A DNA stretch of 64,000 nt from Epichloe hybrida (lineage: Eukaryota > Ascomycota > Sordariomycetes > Hypocreales > Clavicipitaceae), in contig JAFEKR010000014.1 of NCBI GenBank assembly GCA_019022495.1, positions 1 to 64,000 on the forward strand, given 5' to 3'. Numbering within the stretch: the first letter of the stretch is position 1; each line of letters starts with the position of its first letter. Made by a program: the position numbers and the translations under genes. The notes under the pieces are model-generated. The model saw nothing but the letters and a program-made list of their open reading frames with translations, ran no database searches and was not told the DNA's origin. Shown in pieces: positions 23,547 to 34,803 of the stretch.

Positions 23547-25914
23547 ATGAGTGATGAACAGCGTTCACGGTTGATCGCGCAATTTCCAATTGGGAAAGGC
23601 CTTGATGCTTTCCGTACCTTTTCCAGTTCAATCTGTAAAGGCTCGGAAGTTGCATCAAGACACGACGCGCTAGCGCGATTGCAACGTCAAGGTGAGAAAA
23701 CGAAATCTGTCACAGTACTTATCTAACCCAGACACAGACCTTAAAAGACTGCTTCTGCCACTCCTCGTTGCATTATACTCTTGCAAAGTCTCAGTCCTGC
23801 TGCCGTCAAGGACAGGATGTGGCACTCTTCAAACCGATCTCAACAGAATCATTGCTGCTGCCACGTCTGAAGACTTTGACTTGGACCGCGCCATACCCCT
23901 CTTGGAGTTAGGTCTCCGTACTGAATCCAACGATGCCTTGATTTGGGACCAAGTCTATGACCTCGTTGGTGAAACGACCACACCTCCCCAAACGATCGCA
24001 TCCTCCCTCCTCCAACAAACCCCGTGGATACATAATACAGGCAGTTTCGCGAATTCCTCAGAGTACCGACAACATGTGGATAAGATTCTGAAGATGGAGC
24101 TTGGTCCCTTATACGTTGGCCTCGGTCGCTTCTATGAAATTTTTTTCGAGCGAGTAGACGGCCTTAGGATTGCAGCAGAGGCTGTCTTCGAGAAGTGCAA
24201 GAAAGGGAGCGAACCCCTCTTCGATGAAGGCTGGAGCGGATGGCCTCAGTCCGCCGATCAGGATGAGGTTCTATCCTGGTTTGCAGACATAAGCAACAAA
24301 TTCACCGAGTTTGCAGACGAAAGCAGGCTAGAGCCGTTGAATCGGCGAAGGCCATTGGCACAGCCTAACAAGCCAGTAACTGGCTCCATAGGGGAACGCA
24401 AGTTGGATGTTGGCTTCGTGGATGATCCCAATGCTGGGAAAAATTCCCGATGTCGATGGAAGCTAATTCTTGTTCCAGGAGAGCTGAAAAGCAATCCAAA
24501 GGCTGATATAGCATCTAAAGCATGGCTTGATCTTGGCACCTATGCGAGGGAGGTCCTTGCTGCGCAAGCCAATCGTCGCTTTGTCCTGGCTTTTACAATC
24601 TGCGGTTCCCTTATGAGGATATGGGTATTTGATAGGCTTGGAGCTATTGCTTCTGAGCAATTTGATATCAATAAAGATGGCTTACGGTTTGTTACTACGA
24701 TTCTTGGCTTTCTTTTGATGAACGATGAGGAGCTTGGTTTCGACCCGACAATCAAGACAAAGGATGGCAAACAGTTCATCGAGATTCATCGCAACAACTC
24801 AACAGAACGACTTATTATCGATAAGCTTATGCAGCGCACACGTTGCATAGCTGGCCGAGCAACAACATGTTGGAAAGTCCATCGTGAAGGATACCCAGAA
24901 GAACCTCTTGTCGTTAAAGATTCATGGCAGTATCCAGAACGTGATGAGGAAGGCCAACTTTTGCGCGAGGCGACTGATAAGAACGTCATTAATGTGTCAC
25001 GATACTACCACCACGAGACAGTTCAGATACGCGGCAAAGATGATGATGTCCGAAACAATATTCGAGGAGGACTGGATGTCACAAGCGCCACCAACTACCG
25101 AGCTGGACGTTCGATTCCGTTACGAATTATGACATCTGGACCGTCTCGGCGAGGGCGCAGCAGCAGCAGCGTTGCTGGTCAAAAGCGCACATCCAGCCAA
25201 GCTGGCGCCCCTATTCCTTATAATAAGCGGCCTTGTTCGGTATCTCCAACGAAGGCTTCGGTCGGCGATGCTTTGTCCAATCGCGTACATCGGCGCATTG
25301 TTCTCCGTGACTATGGAATGCCCATTTATAAGGCGAGCACCCCGTCAGTTCTCCTTTCCAGGATGGCAGACTGCATTGAAGGCCATCAGTCGCTTCTCGA
25401 AAAGATCGACGTACTGCATCGAGATATTTCTATCAATAATCTCTTGATGAATTCGAAAGGATTCTTAATCGATCTTGATCTTGCAATCAAGAGGAGCCGT
25501 ATAGGTGTCTCGGGAGCAAAGGGAAAGACCGGCACAAGGGCGTTCATGTCCATCGGCGCGCTTCTTGGTGAACAGCATTCCTTTATGCACGACCTAGAGT
25601 CATTTTTCTGGGTTTTGTTTTGGATATGCATCCACTGTGATGGTTCTGGCACAGGCAGAGTGGTCGAGAGGTTTGACCGCTGGAACTATGCAGATACAGA
25701 AGAGTTGGCCACGTTCAAACTAGGTGTGATTGCGAAGGAGACGATTTTCATAAAGATAGTCACCGATAATTGCATGCCGCATTACGACGCGCTTATTCCG
25801 GTGATGAACAAGTTGCGGAAAGTTGTTTTCCCAAAGAACAATCCATGGGAACGGGAGAACAAGAAGTTGTACTCTCAGATGCAAGAGATCCTGCGGAGCA
25901 GCAACGGGGCTTAG
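23547..25914 (+). CDS. FunK1 fungal-type protein kinase
   Basis: Predicted join(23547..23691,23738..25914), 773 aa. The ATG at 23,547 and the downstream frame are joined by a 46-nt intron starting GTGAG with CTAAC at 23,723. A 40-nt version ending at 23,731 is also in frame. FunK1 kinases are a fungal-specific family with an N-terminal helical/nuclease-like region before an atypical kinase domain. Here the N-terminal part includes GERKLDVGF and a GELKSNPKAD segment. The kinase half shows VVKDSW (ATP-binding Lys about 442), catalytic HRDISINN (His about 609), IDLDLA in place of DFG, a GTRAFM activation segment and HDLESFFWVLFW. A Ser/Arg-rich insert (about residues 515-550) precedes the catalytic loop, as in the family. 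Length is normal. All key residues seem present, so it may be active. FunK1 substrates are largely unknown. Family call firm, function open. Confidence 0.88.
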
Positions 25915-26131
25915 TATGAATGTAGGGACGGTCTGTGCTGTGCTGAAGGTATTGGAGACCTGGACGACAAGGTCAAGGTCAAATGGGAATATTTACCAAA
26001 GTATCGCCGGCGGCTTTTTTAATGCTCCATTTTAAATCGTGTAAGTCAATGCAATAGTCAATGTAATAAATAAAGTAACAAGGCAAATCCGCCCTTCTCT
26101 CCATGAATCTTCATTTCTGGAAATTACAACC

Positions 26132-26915
26132 ATGGCCTCTTCGCAAGACACCGTTTTGGCAGTTGTAGCCGACGAAAATGAAATATTTTATCGCATCGAG
26201 AGAAGCGACAAGCGCATTGTTTATATAACAGTGCTTGACCCTGGGATCATTCCCAAAGACAAGCGTACCTACGGCCCTTCTGCCATAGAGGAGCTGAAAA
26301 AACTTGAGGTTTGGAATCATCATTGGACCACTCTCACGGTCAACTCAGACAGCCACGGGATCTCATGCCAGAAGGATACAATGGAACCACACGCTGCGCC
26401 AAAGGAACTACTTGAGGATTATCCTCGATGCGACCTTATCCAGCCTACCAATCTCACGTGAGCTCAAGTCTCGCACCTTTGAAGTCACCCACGACCAGGA
26501 CTGTTCGATCCTGAAGATGGCACGATTCCCATACGAACTGCCGCGGTTGATACAAGAGATGCGTATTTATCACGCCCTCGCGGATTTTTCTCTGGTTCCA
26601 AAATTACTTGGATACGTGTTTGAATCACGGTGCCCAGATCGAGTCGCTGGCATTTTGCTTGAGAAATTTGACGGGCGTTGGGCTCAGCCTGAGGATTTCG
26701 AAATGTGTGACGACGCGCTACAAAGGCTGCATCAACGTATCTTGCATGGTGATCTGAACAAACACAACATCATCATCACCTCAGCGGGGCCGAAGTTCAT
26801 TGATCTGGAGAGCTCGGTCCTAAGCGGCCCAGACAACGTTGAGTCAAGGAACCATGAGAGGCAGGCTCTAGCTACTAAGCTAGCTGATACGTCGGGTGAA
26901 GGCCGCCCTTGGTAG
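26132..26915 (+). pseudogene. Kinase-like protein gene with a +1/-1 frameshift
   Basis: ATG at 26,132 in good context (CAACCATGG) opens 109 codons ending IQPTNLT-stop. The following segment RELKSRTFEV continues in another frame to a stop at 26,915. The break sits at about 26,458-26,460, where one base appears missing (ACG then TGAGCTC). The two frames overlap seamlessly and no plausible intron fits, so an indel or a sequencing error is likely. The second part has the kinase-fold catalytic loop HGDLNKHN (near 26,746) and FIDLES in the DFG position, as in small fungal kinase-like/phosphotransferase proteins. The intact product would be about 260 aa. The N-terminal lobe is weakly defined, with no clear glycine loop. 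Substrate unknown. It lies downstream of the FunK1 gene on the same strand. Confidence 0.65.
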
Positions 26916-27149
26916 CAATATAGTATATCTATATCTGGCGAGTTCAGATATAGGACAGCCATGTGCAGACGTCTTCTCCTCCTTCCTATCCACCGAAGAG
27001 CATTGGCCCCTTTTTGCTATGTGTGTTGCGCATCGTACAAACTCGCTGTCCTTATCATGTCCACACTTGTAATGGATGTAGAACTGGGTGCATGTGCTCT
27101 GTTGTGGAGGCATTTTCGTGGAGTGGTGCAGATATACTGAATCTGTCAT
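26880..27149 (-). CDS. Small Cys/His-rich protein, possibly truncated
   Basis: ATG at 27,149 (or the in-frame ATG at 27,113, starting MPPQQSTC) gives up to 89 aa. The pattern C-TQFYIHYK-CGH, then EFVRC, ATH and GQC resembles a recurrent family of small uncharacterised fungal proteins with a CGH/CGC core, which may bind metal. Such proteins usually end in a further Cys/His pair (YCxxH-like). Here the C-terminal part looks unrelated and the stop lies within the 3' end of the kinase-like gene on the opposite strand, so truncation or a missed splice is possible. No signal peptide is visible. The function is unknown, and the Cys/His pattern is the only support. Confidence 0.42.
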   Translation of the reverse strand: MTDSVYLHHSTKMPPQQSTCTQFYIHYKCGHDKDSEFVRCATHIAKRGQCSSVDRKEEKTSAHGCPISELARYRYTILLPRAAFTRRIS

Positions 27150-28134
27150 GATGAGTACACTTTCAATTTGGACTTTGGGAGATCAGAGATCATACCGGGA
27201 AAGATGCTGGTGATAATGGATGATGTGGACTTGTAGGTAAATGCTTTGGTAAACTGCTCACTTCCCTGGTGAAGAACTAATGTGGTTTTTATGTTTCTTC
27301 TTCCATAGATAGGTAGTTGGCCGCTCCCTGGTTATGATCTCCTGCCTGGTTGAGCTTACCGTCTCCTTCGGTGGGCTGCGTTGCGTATTGCATGAACCGG
27401 TGTGCAAGAGATACCAGATGAGGCAACCGCAGGAGCAGCTGATCAAACTGCAGATTATGATATCCCGTCTGTTTCTATACGGCACCACGAAACGGTATGC
27501 AACCAATATCGAAGACTGCAGTATGGCTGAGCATTCTGATATGTACGCTTTAACGTTCGGATATCGCAAGCCTATCACCTGTGTTTGGGAGGGTAGCGGT
27601 GCGTGCATATTTATGTACAACCAAAGGGTGTGTACTGTAAGTGTGCATATAAACATACGGTGGAATGACATGTCGTTATCATGTCATATCGCATAAATTC
27701 ATCGGATAACGCAAAACTCTGGAGCAGCCAGTTGCTTCTATCGGGTTACGATGTCAGGCCTAGTTCACTGGCCAGTAAGTTGTGTCATTCAATGGTTTCA
27801 TAATTGAACTGTTATCATACATGCACCATTCATTGCTCGGGCCAATGGAAGATACGATCAATACCGCACATAATCCGCTTACTTTCCAGGGCCAGACTCA
27901 ACCTAAGCTTATAGCTCGAGTCCATAACAATGGCTAACATCATAGGCGAGAGGGGGTAGGTAAGGCGAATCTTTAACCAAAGATCGCCCGGCACGTGTGG
28001 CAGAAAAATGATTTTCATTGAGAATACTAGTCAAAAACTAATAGGCTAGATATATTACTTCGATTCATACTCGAAAACCTGTCCCCTTATACATCCACCG
28101 CCCTCTCGTGATCCTCTTGGCAACGAACATTCAA
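27150..28134. other. Intergenic region with overlapping weak frames
   Basis: There are open frames of about 120-137 codons on both strands around 27,258-27,696. They overlap each other, show no recognisable domain and are probably chance. The region separates the small Cys/His gene from the 3' end of the ATPase and contains the LTR remnant at 27,880-27,929. Confidence 0.5.
27880..27929 (-). repeat. Remnant of the Gypsy LTR seen at 7,651-7,698
   Basis: ACCTAAGCTTATAGCTCGAG then TCCATAACA matches the outer end of the LTR at 7.65-7.70 kb with a few transitions. Only the terminal piece is recognisable, so it is probably a decayed solo LTR inside gene island 1. Confidence 0.6.
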
Positions 28135-31100
28135 TCATTCGACATATTCTTGGCCTTCCGCATGGCTTTCGATGTCAAGCTTAAAACGTCTCTTGATAGC
28201 CTTCCACGATTCGACAAGTCCAACATACGCCACGACGCAACCAGCAACCACACCCCACTCCCACGTTAGACCCGAGTGTTTGAAACCCTGCTCGTCGATA
28301 TAGGGAAGGTAGATAACCAAGATTGTAGCAAGAAAGCCTGCCACCACTGACCAGAAGAGAAATACGTTGTGGTATATGGTTTTAACCACCGAGAATGGGC
28401 CGGTCCATCGCTTGTCCATTGCAAAGAGACTGCGGTGGAAATGCTTCACCTCCCAGGCAGTGACCATGAGCAAGAAGCTGAGAGTGGCAAATGTCGTGGC
28501 CCTTGCGCGGAAGACTAAAGCACACACATCACCCACGCCGTCATTGCAGCCGTGCGGTAAGTCATGGAAGCCCTTACCGGAAGTCGAATAGGCTACCAAC
28601 ATGAAAGCTGCGAGACATAGTGAGCCCATAAAGGTACCATAGATGAGTTGATCACGGACCAGATCAACCGTAAACACGCCTGATCGCAGACTCCGAGGAG
28701 GTCGTTGAAGAATATCGGGTTGGGCTTCCTCAAGCCCTAAACCGAGAGCGAGCGGAGAAGAAGTGACAAGATTTGCCCAGAGGATCTCCAGAGGCGAGAG
28801 TGGAAATACGGGGACCTTTTCTGTGTCTTCGAACGCCAATCCGATCAGCAGCAAAATAACTTGGGCCAGGTTTGAAGTGAGCAGATGCAGCAGAAACTGA
28901 GTCGCGACATCGGATTAGTAGCCAATCTATTGCCGAGACCAAAACCAGTCTGACGAACCTTTTGAATATTGTCTGACAATCTTCTTCCTTCTTTTATCCC
29001 AGTCACAATGGAAGCAAAGTTGTCATCCGTAAGAACCATGTCAGATGCTTCTTTGGCAACATCACTTCCGCGATCACCCATGGCTATTCCAACATCAGCT
29101 TGTTTCAAGGCTGGCGAATCGTTGACACCATCACCAGTCATCATGCAGAACGCTTTGCGACGATGCAGTGCTTTGATTACCCGCACTTTCGTCGAGGGAC
29201 TGCACCTGGCAATGACCAAGGGAAGTGCATCTAGAGCGTCAATCTGGTCATCGGTCATATGGCCAAAGTGGGCAGCTGACATGACTGCAGTGCGCGAAAG
29301 TCGGACGTCGTTGGGAAGAATGCCAACCTCAAAGGCGATGGCTGTTGCAGTCTTGATGTGATCGCCCGTGACCATGTGAACCGTCACTCCAGCTTCGCGG
29401 CATTGTTTCACAGCGCCAGCAGTTTCCGGTCTCGGCGGATCATAAAGGCCTGCAAGTCCCAGGAAGCGCAGGTCACTCTCAACCTTGGCGCGGTCTTGGA
29501 AATCCACAACCTCACCAGACATGTCTTTGTCCGCGATGCAAAGAACTCTCAGTCCTTCGCTTGCAAGTTCTTCTGCTTCAGAATTTATGGCCTTCTTGTA
29601 TTCCTCGTTCTCATTCAGTTTCGGCAGAAGAACCTCGACGGCACCCTTGGTGTAAACGTGTCGCTCCCTCTCCAGGCCATTGCCGTAAACGACGCTCATC
29701 ATCTTGCACGAAGAGTCGAAGGGGTGCTCCGCAGTCAGGAGATCACTTCCACTAGATTTCCCAAATCGCATGGCAAATACCTTCAGCGCAATTTCGGTTG
29801 GGTCACCCACGGCCTTCCAGGCAGCGGGCCCAAAAGCAGTAGTCACGCTGCTGACATCAGTCTCGGATTCTTTCTTGCCGTCGAAAACAGTAGCGTTGTT
29901 GCACAGAGCAAGAGTGTTGAGAAATGCGTTGATGCAGCTTCCCAAAAGCGAGCCGGACCAGGTAACAGTTCCACTACTTGGATCATAAGGGTCGGCAGTA
30001 CCATCAACGATACCGGTTATTCCGTCACGGAGCCAAACTTTTCGTGTTATCATGCGCCCTTGCGTGAGAGTACCGGTCTTGTCGGAGCAAATATTGGTCA
30101 CTCCGCCTACTGCTTCGAGAGATGGCATTTGGCGAACAATGACATGACCCTTGACCATTGCTTTTGTCGCAACAGCCATGGTCACCGTCAATACCGCTAG
30201 TAAAGATTCGGGTATGACTGCGACACCAACGCAAATGCCATACAAAAGAACGTCATCATTAATTTCCCAATGGTTCACCGCGAGAACGATGGCGGCAAGA
30301 AGAATGGCCAAGCCAAACATCAGCAAGGTGAACTTGCTCAGATTGACTTGCAGAGGGGTTCCTTCGAGGCCAAGAATATTACAAAGGGTCTGAAGACAGG
30401 TGTAAAGAGCCTTGGTCACATAGTTGTTTCCTCGGACATTCTTCTTCTTCTTGCGCAAAAGCTCGGCAATCTGACCAACTTCGGTATCCATCCCCGTGGC
30501 AATAACAACACCAGTGGCGCGACCGCGAGAAACAGAGCTACCGCTGAAGACAAGGTTGATACGATCACCAACAGGCAACCTGGGATCTTCAAGCACTGCG
30601 TCGGGGTCTTTGTTAATGGCTACAGATTCGCCGGTCAGGTGTGCCTCATCGGTAGACAGATTGATTCCTTGAACAAGTCGCAAGTCCGCAGGCACCACAT
30701 CGCCAGTTGCCAGAGATACAAGATCGCCTTCCACGAGGGTCTCAGCCTTGACGGTATCACTGTGACCATTTCGAATGACTTTGCATTTGGGTGCAGAAAG
30801 CGCATACAAAGATTGAATGGTTTTCTCTGCACGGTAATCTTGGATCAACCTACATACTATCAGTCAAATGGGTCACAGGTACAAGAAATCGCTTGGACAT
30901 GAACGTCCAGAAAGAGAAAAGAGATTCATACCCAACAATAATGTTGAGCACAATAACAGCAACCACGACGCTGCCTTCGACATAGTCGCCGATGACATAA
31001 GATAGGATGGCTACAGCAACAAGGACGAGAGTCAAGGCATTGGCAACTTGTTGTAAGAAAATCTTCCACAGAGAGATGCCTTTAGATCCTTTGATCACAT

Positions 31101-31347
31101 TCGGACCGTCCCGTACCAGCCGGGCGGCCGCCTCCCCGCCGCTCAAGCCATGATCGGGATCAGACCCAAGTTGGTCGGCAACACGCTGGGCAGAACGAGT
31201 GTGGAAGCAGGTTGCCTTTTCACTTTGACGTATATCTGGTGGCTCCGCTATAGGTGGCTGGCCATCAAGACTTGTAGGGGTCCAAGGGTCCGAAGTGAAG
31301 TTGGCTTGTTCTGCACCATTCGTACTGATAACAAGAGGATCTCCCAT
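28135..31347 (-). CDS. ENA-type P-type cation-transporting ATPase (type IID)
   Basis: Predicted complement(join(28135..28896,28959..30849,30932..31347)), about 1,022 aa, normal for ENA pumps. ENA ATPases export Na+ and/or K+ across the plasma membrane (some act on endomembranes) using ATP. Visible in order: N-terminal cation-ATPase domain, M1-M2 (KIFLQQVANALTLVL...YVEG), actuator loop with TGES (about 211), IPESL in M4 (about 351-355), phosphorylation site SDKTGTLTQ (Asp about 395), GDPTEIAL, KGAVE in the nucleotide domain, VTGDHIKTA, MTGDGVNDSPAL hinge, then M5-M10 with LWANLVTSSPLALGLGLEEA, an ENA-family signature. Both introns (82 nt with GTATGA...TAG; 62 nt with GTTCGT...CAG and TACTAAT) restore the frame exactly. 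The upstream extension to 31,470 would need a TTG start, so ATG 31,347 (MGDPL) is preferred. Adjacent divergent kinase-like gene at 32,272. Looks intact. Confidence 0.93.
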
Positions 31348-32271
31348 CGAAAGTATATCAGAGCTGCGAGGCGCAGACTTTAGCAAGCGGTTGGATTTGT
31401 TGTCGGAACGGATGTACGGAGTTGTGGTGAAAGCGAAAGAGGTGAAGCTGGGAGTTGTCACTGATGTCAATTGTTAGTTGTTGCTGACCTCGAATGCCAA
31501 CAAGGGCGGAATAAGAATAAGAAACAGAAAATAAGGGAAGATGGAATCGGATGCCTCTATCGGCGATGAAGAGAAGCGTATAAACGAAGCAAAAACAAGA
31601 CAAGACACTTGAATAGAGGGGCGGGGGGTCGATGAAGGGCCTCACCCAGTCACGAGGAATTGTCGTCTCCTCCTGCATGGCTCAAAGTGTCTGTTTGTTC
31701 TTGACAACGACTGACGACGATAACTAGGCCGGAGGGATGGGAAGGGGCCAAATGCACGAATTTGGGGGAAGGAGACGACGACTACCAGCGCCTTCCGTTC
31801 ATGAAATTACTGCACCCCGCCACGAACAGTCATGGCCCTCCATTATAGCCACCAGCTTGATAGATGATAGACGTCGTTTTGGTCGGCTTGGTAAGCCTCA
31901 TCTAGCACTTAAAATGGCGACTGGGTTCGATGTCGTCGAGGCGGCCAACATGACGTTCGCTGTTTGTCTGCGGGTGCACAGCATGCTCACTTCATCAGTG
32001 AGTGTTCCACCACAGAATGGCAGATGGATGTCCAGTTTCCTCCTGCAGCGCCAACGACGCAAGCCTGCTTGAAGGAGGATTTGTCAGAAACCGAATACAC
32101 CCGACGCCGTATCACGCAGTTTGAACTTGGATTCATGACAGCTGACGAGAGGCAACTGTCTGGTCTCAATGGTGACTTAATCTAGTCAATTATTGCCTTA
32201 GGCACACATCTCCTCCTGCCTGAAAACTCGTCGACCCGTGGGTCTATGTACTATGGGAACTCGCTGGCACA
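31348..32271. promoter_or_regulatory. Divergent intergenic region, ATPase (-) and kinase-like gene (+)
   Basis: About 0.9 kb between two divergent start codons, so it should hold both promoters. Purine-rich stretches and a G-run near 31,621 are present. I could not identify a trustworthy TATA box or known regulator site. Small frames here have no recognisable domain. Confidence 0.5.
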
Positions 32272-33114
32272 ATGATAAGGGATAATACGGACGCAAACGC
32301 ACGCAATAACATCACATCCATGGCACCGCAGATTGCGAGTTGGGAAGACATGCTCTGGGTGTCTGAGGAGGTGCATGAAGACGCCCCATACTTCCAGCGC
32401 ACCACGTTTGCAGCCGTGGAAGACGACAAGATATACTACGGCCAGCTGGGAAAACGAAAGGAGGAAATCGCGTTGAGGGACGCCAGTTGCTCCCTTGTTC
32501 GAATTGCCGACAAGGAAATCTTCCCGGTGTGGTCTGAAGATCTCGAACTTACCAAGGCTCCAGAAAACCTCGTATCAGACGTTTTCATCAAACGGCCGAG
32601 TGTAGCCCTGTTCGATGTCTTCTCGAAGCACAAAGTCACGCATCTTCTTGCTAAGGGGTTGATCGAAGAGGCACAAGCGCTGGAGGTGCTTGCGCGCCGG
32701 CCTCACCCAAACATTGTCAGATATCATGGCTGCCGTGTGCGACGCGGGCATATCACCGGAATTGTGCTCGACCGACACCTCCGTGACTTGAATGATCACT
32801 TGAAGGATGGCTACGTCGTTGAGGATAAGGAAGGCTTCATGGTATCATTGGAGTCTGCGATTCGTCACATGCACTCGCTTGGCTGGGCCCATAATGATCT
32901 TAACCCAGCAAATATCGTTCTGACAAGGGAGGGGCGACCCATATTGATTGACTTTGACTCGGCTCGCAGGATCGGGGAGGAGTTGTCCAGCCGTGGCACC
33001 AAAGGTTGGATCGATTGCGAGATGGACGATTACACGACATCAGAGGCGCGACACGATATCTCTGCTCTCAATAAGCTTCGTACGTGGCTATATAACCCTT
33101 CTTTCGACGAATGA
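32272..33114 (+). CDS. Kinase-fold protein (protein kinase-like)
   Basis: Single exon, 280 aa from ATG 32,272; the in-frame ATG at 32,320 (MAPQIASW) has better context (CATCCATGGC) and may be the true start. Kinase-fold landmarks: IKRPS (Lys 107, candidate ATP-contact Lys), a helix-C-like EEAQALEVL segment, HPNIVRYHG, catalytic HNDLNPAN (His 207, Asp 209, Asn 214) and DFD (227-229) replacing DFG. The C-lobe is short, ending soon after an ARHDISALNKL segment. The catalytic Asp and Asn are present, so activity is possible, though the N-lobe lacks a clear glycine-rich loop. Such short kinase-like proteins are common in accessory regions of ascomycete genomes; substrates are unknown. It diverges from the ATPase and is followed by the phosphotransferase-like gene. 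Confidence 0.8.
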   Translation: MIRDNTDANARNNITSMAPQIASWEDMLWVSEEVHEDAPYFQRTTFAAVEDDKIYYGQLGKRKEEIALRDASCSLVRIADKEIFPVWSEDLELTKAPENLVSDVFIKRPSVALFDVFSKHKVTHLLAKGLIEEAQALEVLARRPHPNIVRYHGCRVRRGHITGIVLDRHLRDLNDHLKDGYVVEDKEGFMVSLESAIRHMHSLGWAHNDLNPANIVLTREGRPILIDFDSARRIGEELSSRGTKGWIDCEMDDYTTSEARHDISALNKLRTWLYNPSFDE

Positions 33115-33385
33115 ATACCCATCATGTACATGTGGACGCGGCGAGCAGCAGCAGCACATTCACCCAAGGATGCCGCAGACTATAAAAAGACGGCAGCCTT
33201 CATTCTTTTTTAAGCAGCCTCATTTCTTGAACATTGCCAATTGAGGGGCTGCTGCCTAAATTGCATGAATGTTGGTTGCAGAAAAACGCTAGAGTATAAA
33301 AAAAACCCCGCTCGTCCGTTGCATGCAGTTTACCTCCTCCATCACACATGCACATTCTGCCTTCTCACAAACCCCCGCCCAAGCG

Positions 33386-34470
33386 ATGATGCAGGCTGTT
33401 TGGGCCGAACAAGTCACCCAACGCTTCTTTGACGACCGCAAATCACCGTCAAGAGAACAATGCACCACGATTGCTTACTCCATTTCTGGCGCATCAAGGG
33501 TCGGCCCTGTACACAGTCCAGGCTCGACGAGCTATACCGTCGTCTGCAATGGATGTCATGGAGCACGGCAGGACGTAGTTATGTCCTTCAGAGAACAAGG
33601 AGCCCTTCTTGACGAAGAGATGGTGAAAATTGCCAAGGAGATCCACGGCGATCTCGTGCCCGAGTCCACTTTTCACGGAAGCCTGGATGGAGCAGATCCG
33701 CCACTATATATATATTCCATGCCCTACCTGCGAGGCCTATCCTGTATTGAGGCCCTGCCCTTTGAAGTTGAATTAGACTCCGACGAACAAAGGAAGCATG
33801 GAATGCTTGTTAAGCATTTGGCTCGGTAAAAATCACCCACACTGAGAACCATTTGGAGGCAACCGCGCTCATTCGGAACAGGTATTTTGCACGATGTTGG
33901 TCCAAACCACAGTCAGTTAACCGTGAAATCCGAGCGGAAAAGCAGCATGGCATACGAGAAAGACTTGCACGACTTATGGAAGCGTCATCGCAGTTCACCA
34001 TTCCAAAGTCGAAGCTCTCCAAGCTGCTGGATACCCTTCCTGCCCTCTTCAGCCCAGACTATCCCCAAGTCCTCACCCACGGCGACTTCTCAGTAACGAA
34101 CATACTAGTCGACGAGAACGAGGGGGGGATTGTAGGCATCGTCGATTGGTCTCTGGCGGCGATGATGCCTTTCGGCATGGATTTAGATATTGGCTTGATT
34201 ACAGGGTTCATGACAAGAGATGGCTGGCATGATTATGCATGTAAGTCGATGCTGCAAGACACCTTCTGGGAGGAATTTTGGGCCGCATCTGGCATTGAAG
34301 AGCCGGAGCTTCGAGCCAGAATACATTTTCTAGCTAAAGCGGCAAGTACGATTGGCGCAATTCTTAGATTCGCATTCCGGTGTAATGCTGACGGGTCGCC
34401 GTCTGAAGAAGTTTTGATATCAGAAAGCAACGTTGAACAACTGAAGGCGTGGCTTGGCGATGAGCCGTAA
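33386..34470 (+). CDS. Aminoglycoside phosphotransferase (APH)-family kinase
   Basis: Predicted join(33386..33825,33882..34470), 342 aa. The 56-nt intron (GTAAAA...ACAG) splits an Arg codon and joins KHLAR to YFARCW, a continuity typical of this family. Upstream ATG 33,323 would add 21 residues; 33,386 is chosen because family members begin close to the WAEQVTQRFF segment. Landmarks: SFREQGALLDEE (N-lobe), YSMPYLRG hinge, catalytic THGDFSVTN (His 213, Asp 215, Asn 220) and GIVDW (Asp 235) in place of DFG. The APH/choline-kinase fold phosphorylates small molecules. In fungi most members are uncharacterised, and drug resistance should not be assumed. The C-terminal helical region is complete. 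It ends 333 bp before the 3' end of a convergent gene. Confidence 0.85.
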
Positions 34471-34803
34471 GACGGCGTATATCGGACAAGACTCGGGCGT
34501 GGATGGAAGTTGTGCACTTTTTCAATCGGTTCAATTGGCATGGCAACCTAGATATGGCCTTTACGGCGCATCACCACTCGGCCACAGCACAGCGTATGTG
34601 CGCATTAAAACGTGACATCAATCTATAGAGTCCTCATTTTGTTTTGTTCACTCATGGATGGCCGCGGGGGCGAATCAGAAAACGGAAGCGCCGACTGCAA
34701 CACGTGGATCGCGTGTTGAATCGACGGCCCCAACACGCAAGAACATGACAACCAAATATGCCCCCCCCCTCCCGTCCAACTTGAAGAGAGGCAAATAATC
34801 ATT
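34471..34803. other. Convergent intergenic region
   Basis: 333 bp between two converging stop codons. It contains a C-run (CCCCCCCCTCCCG near 34,762). No gene is seen; it presumably holds the 3' UTRs. Confidence 0.6.

Noticed and set aside
27258..27696. Opposed 120- and 137-codon frames
   Set aside because: They overlap each other on opposite strands, with no domain, no splice signals and no neighbouring coding pattern.
31358..31678. 106-codon reverse frame upstream of the ATPase
   Set aside because: Overlaps the ATPase 5' region in another frame and shows no ATPase motif or splice link. The pump is already full length from 31,347.
33386..34470. Antibiotic-resistance gene
   Set aside because: The APH fold is visible, but fungal members act on unknown small molecules. 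Nothing here indicates drug modification.
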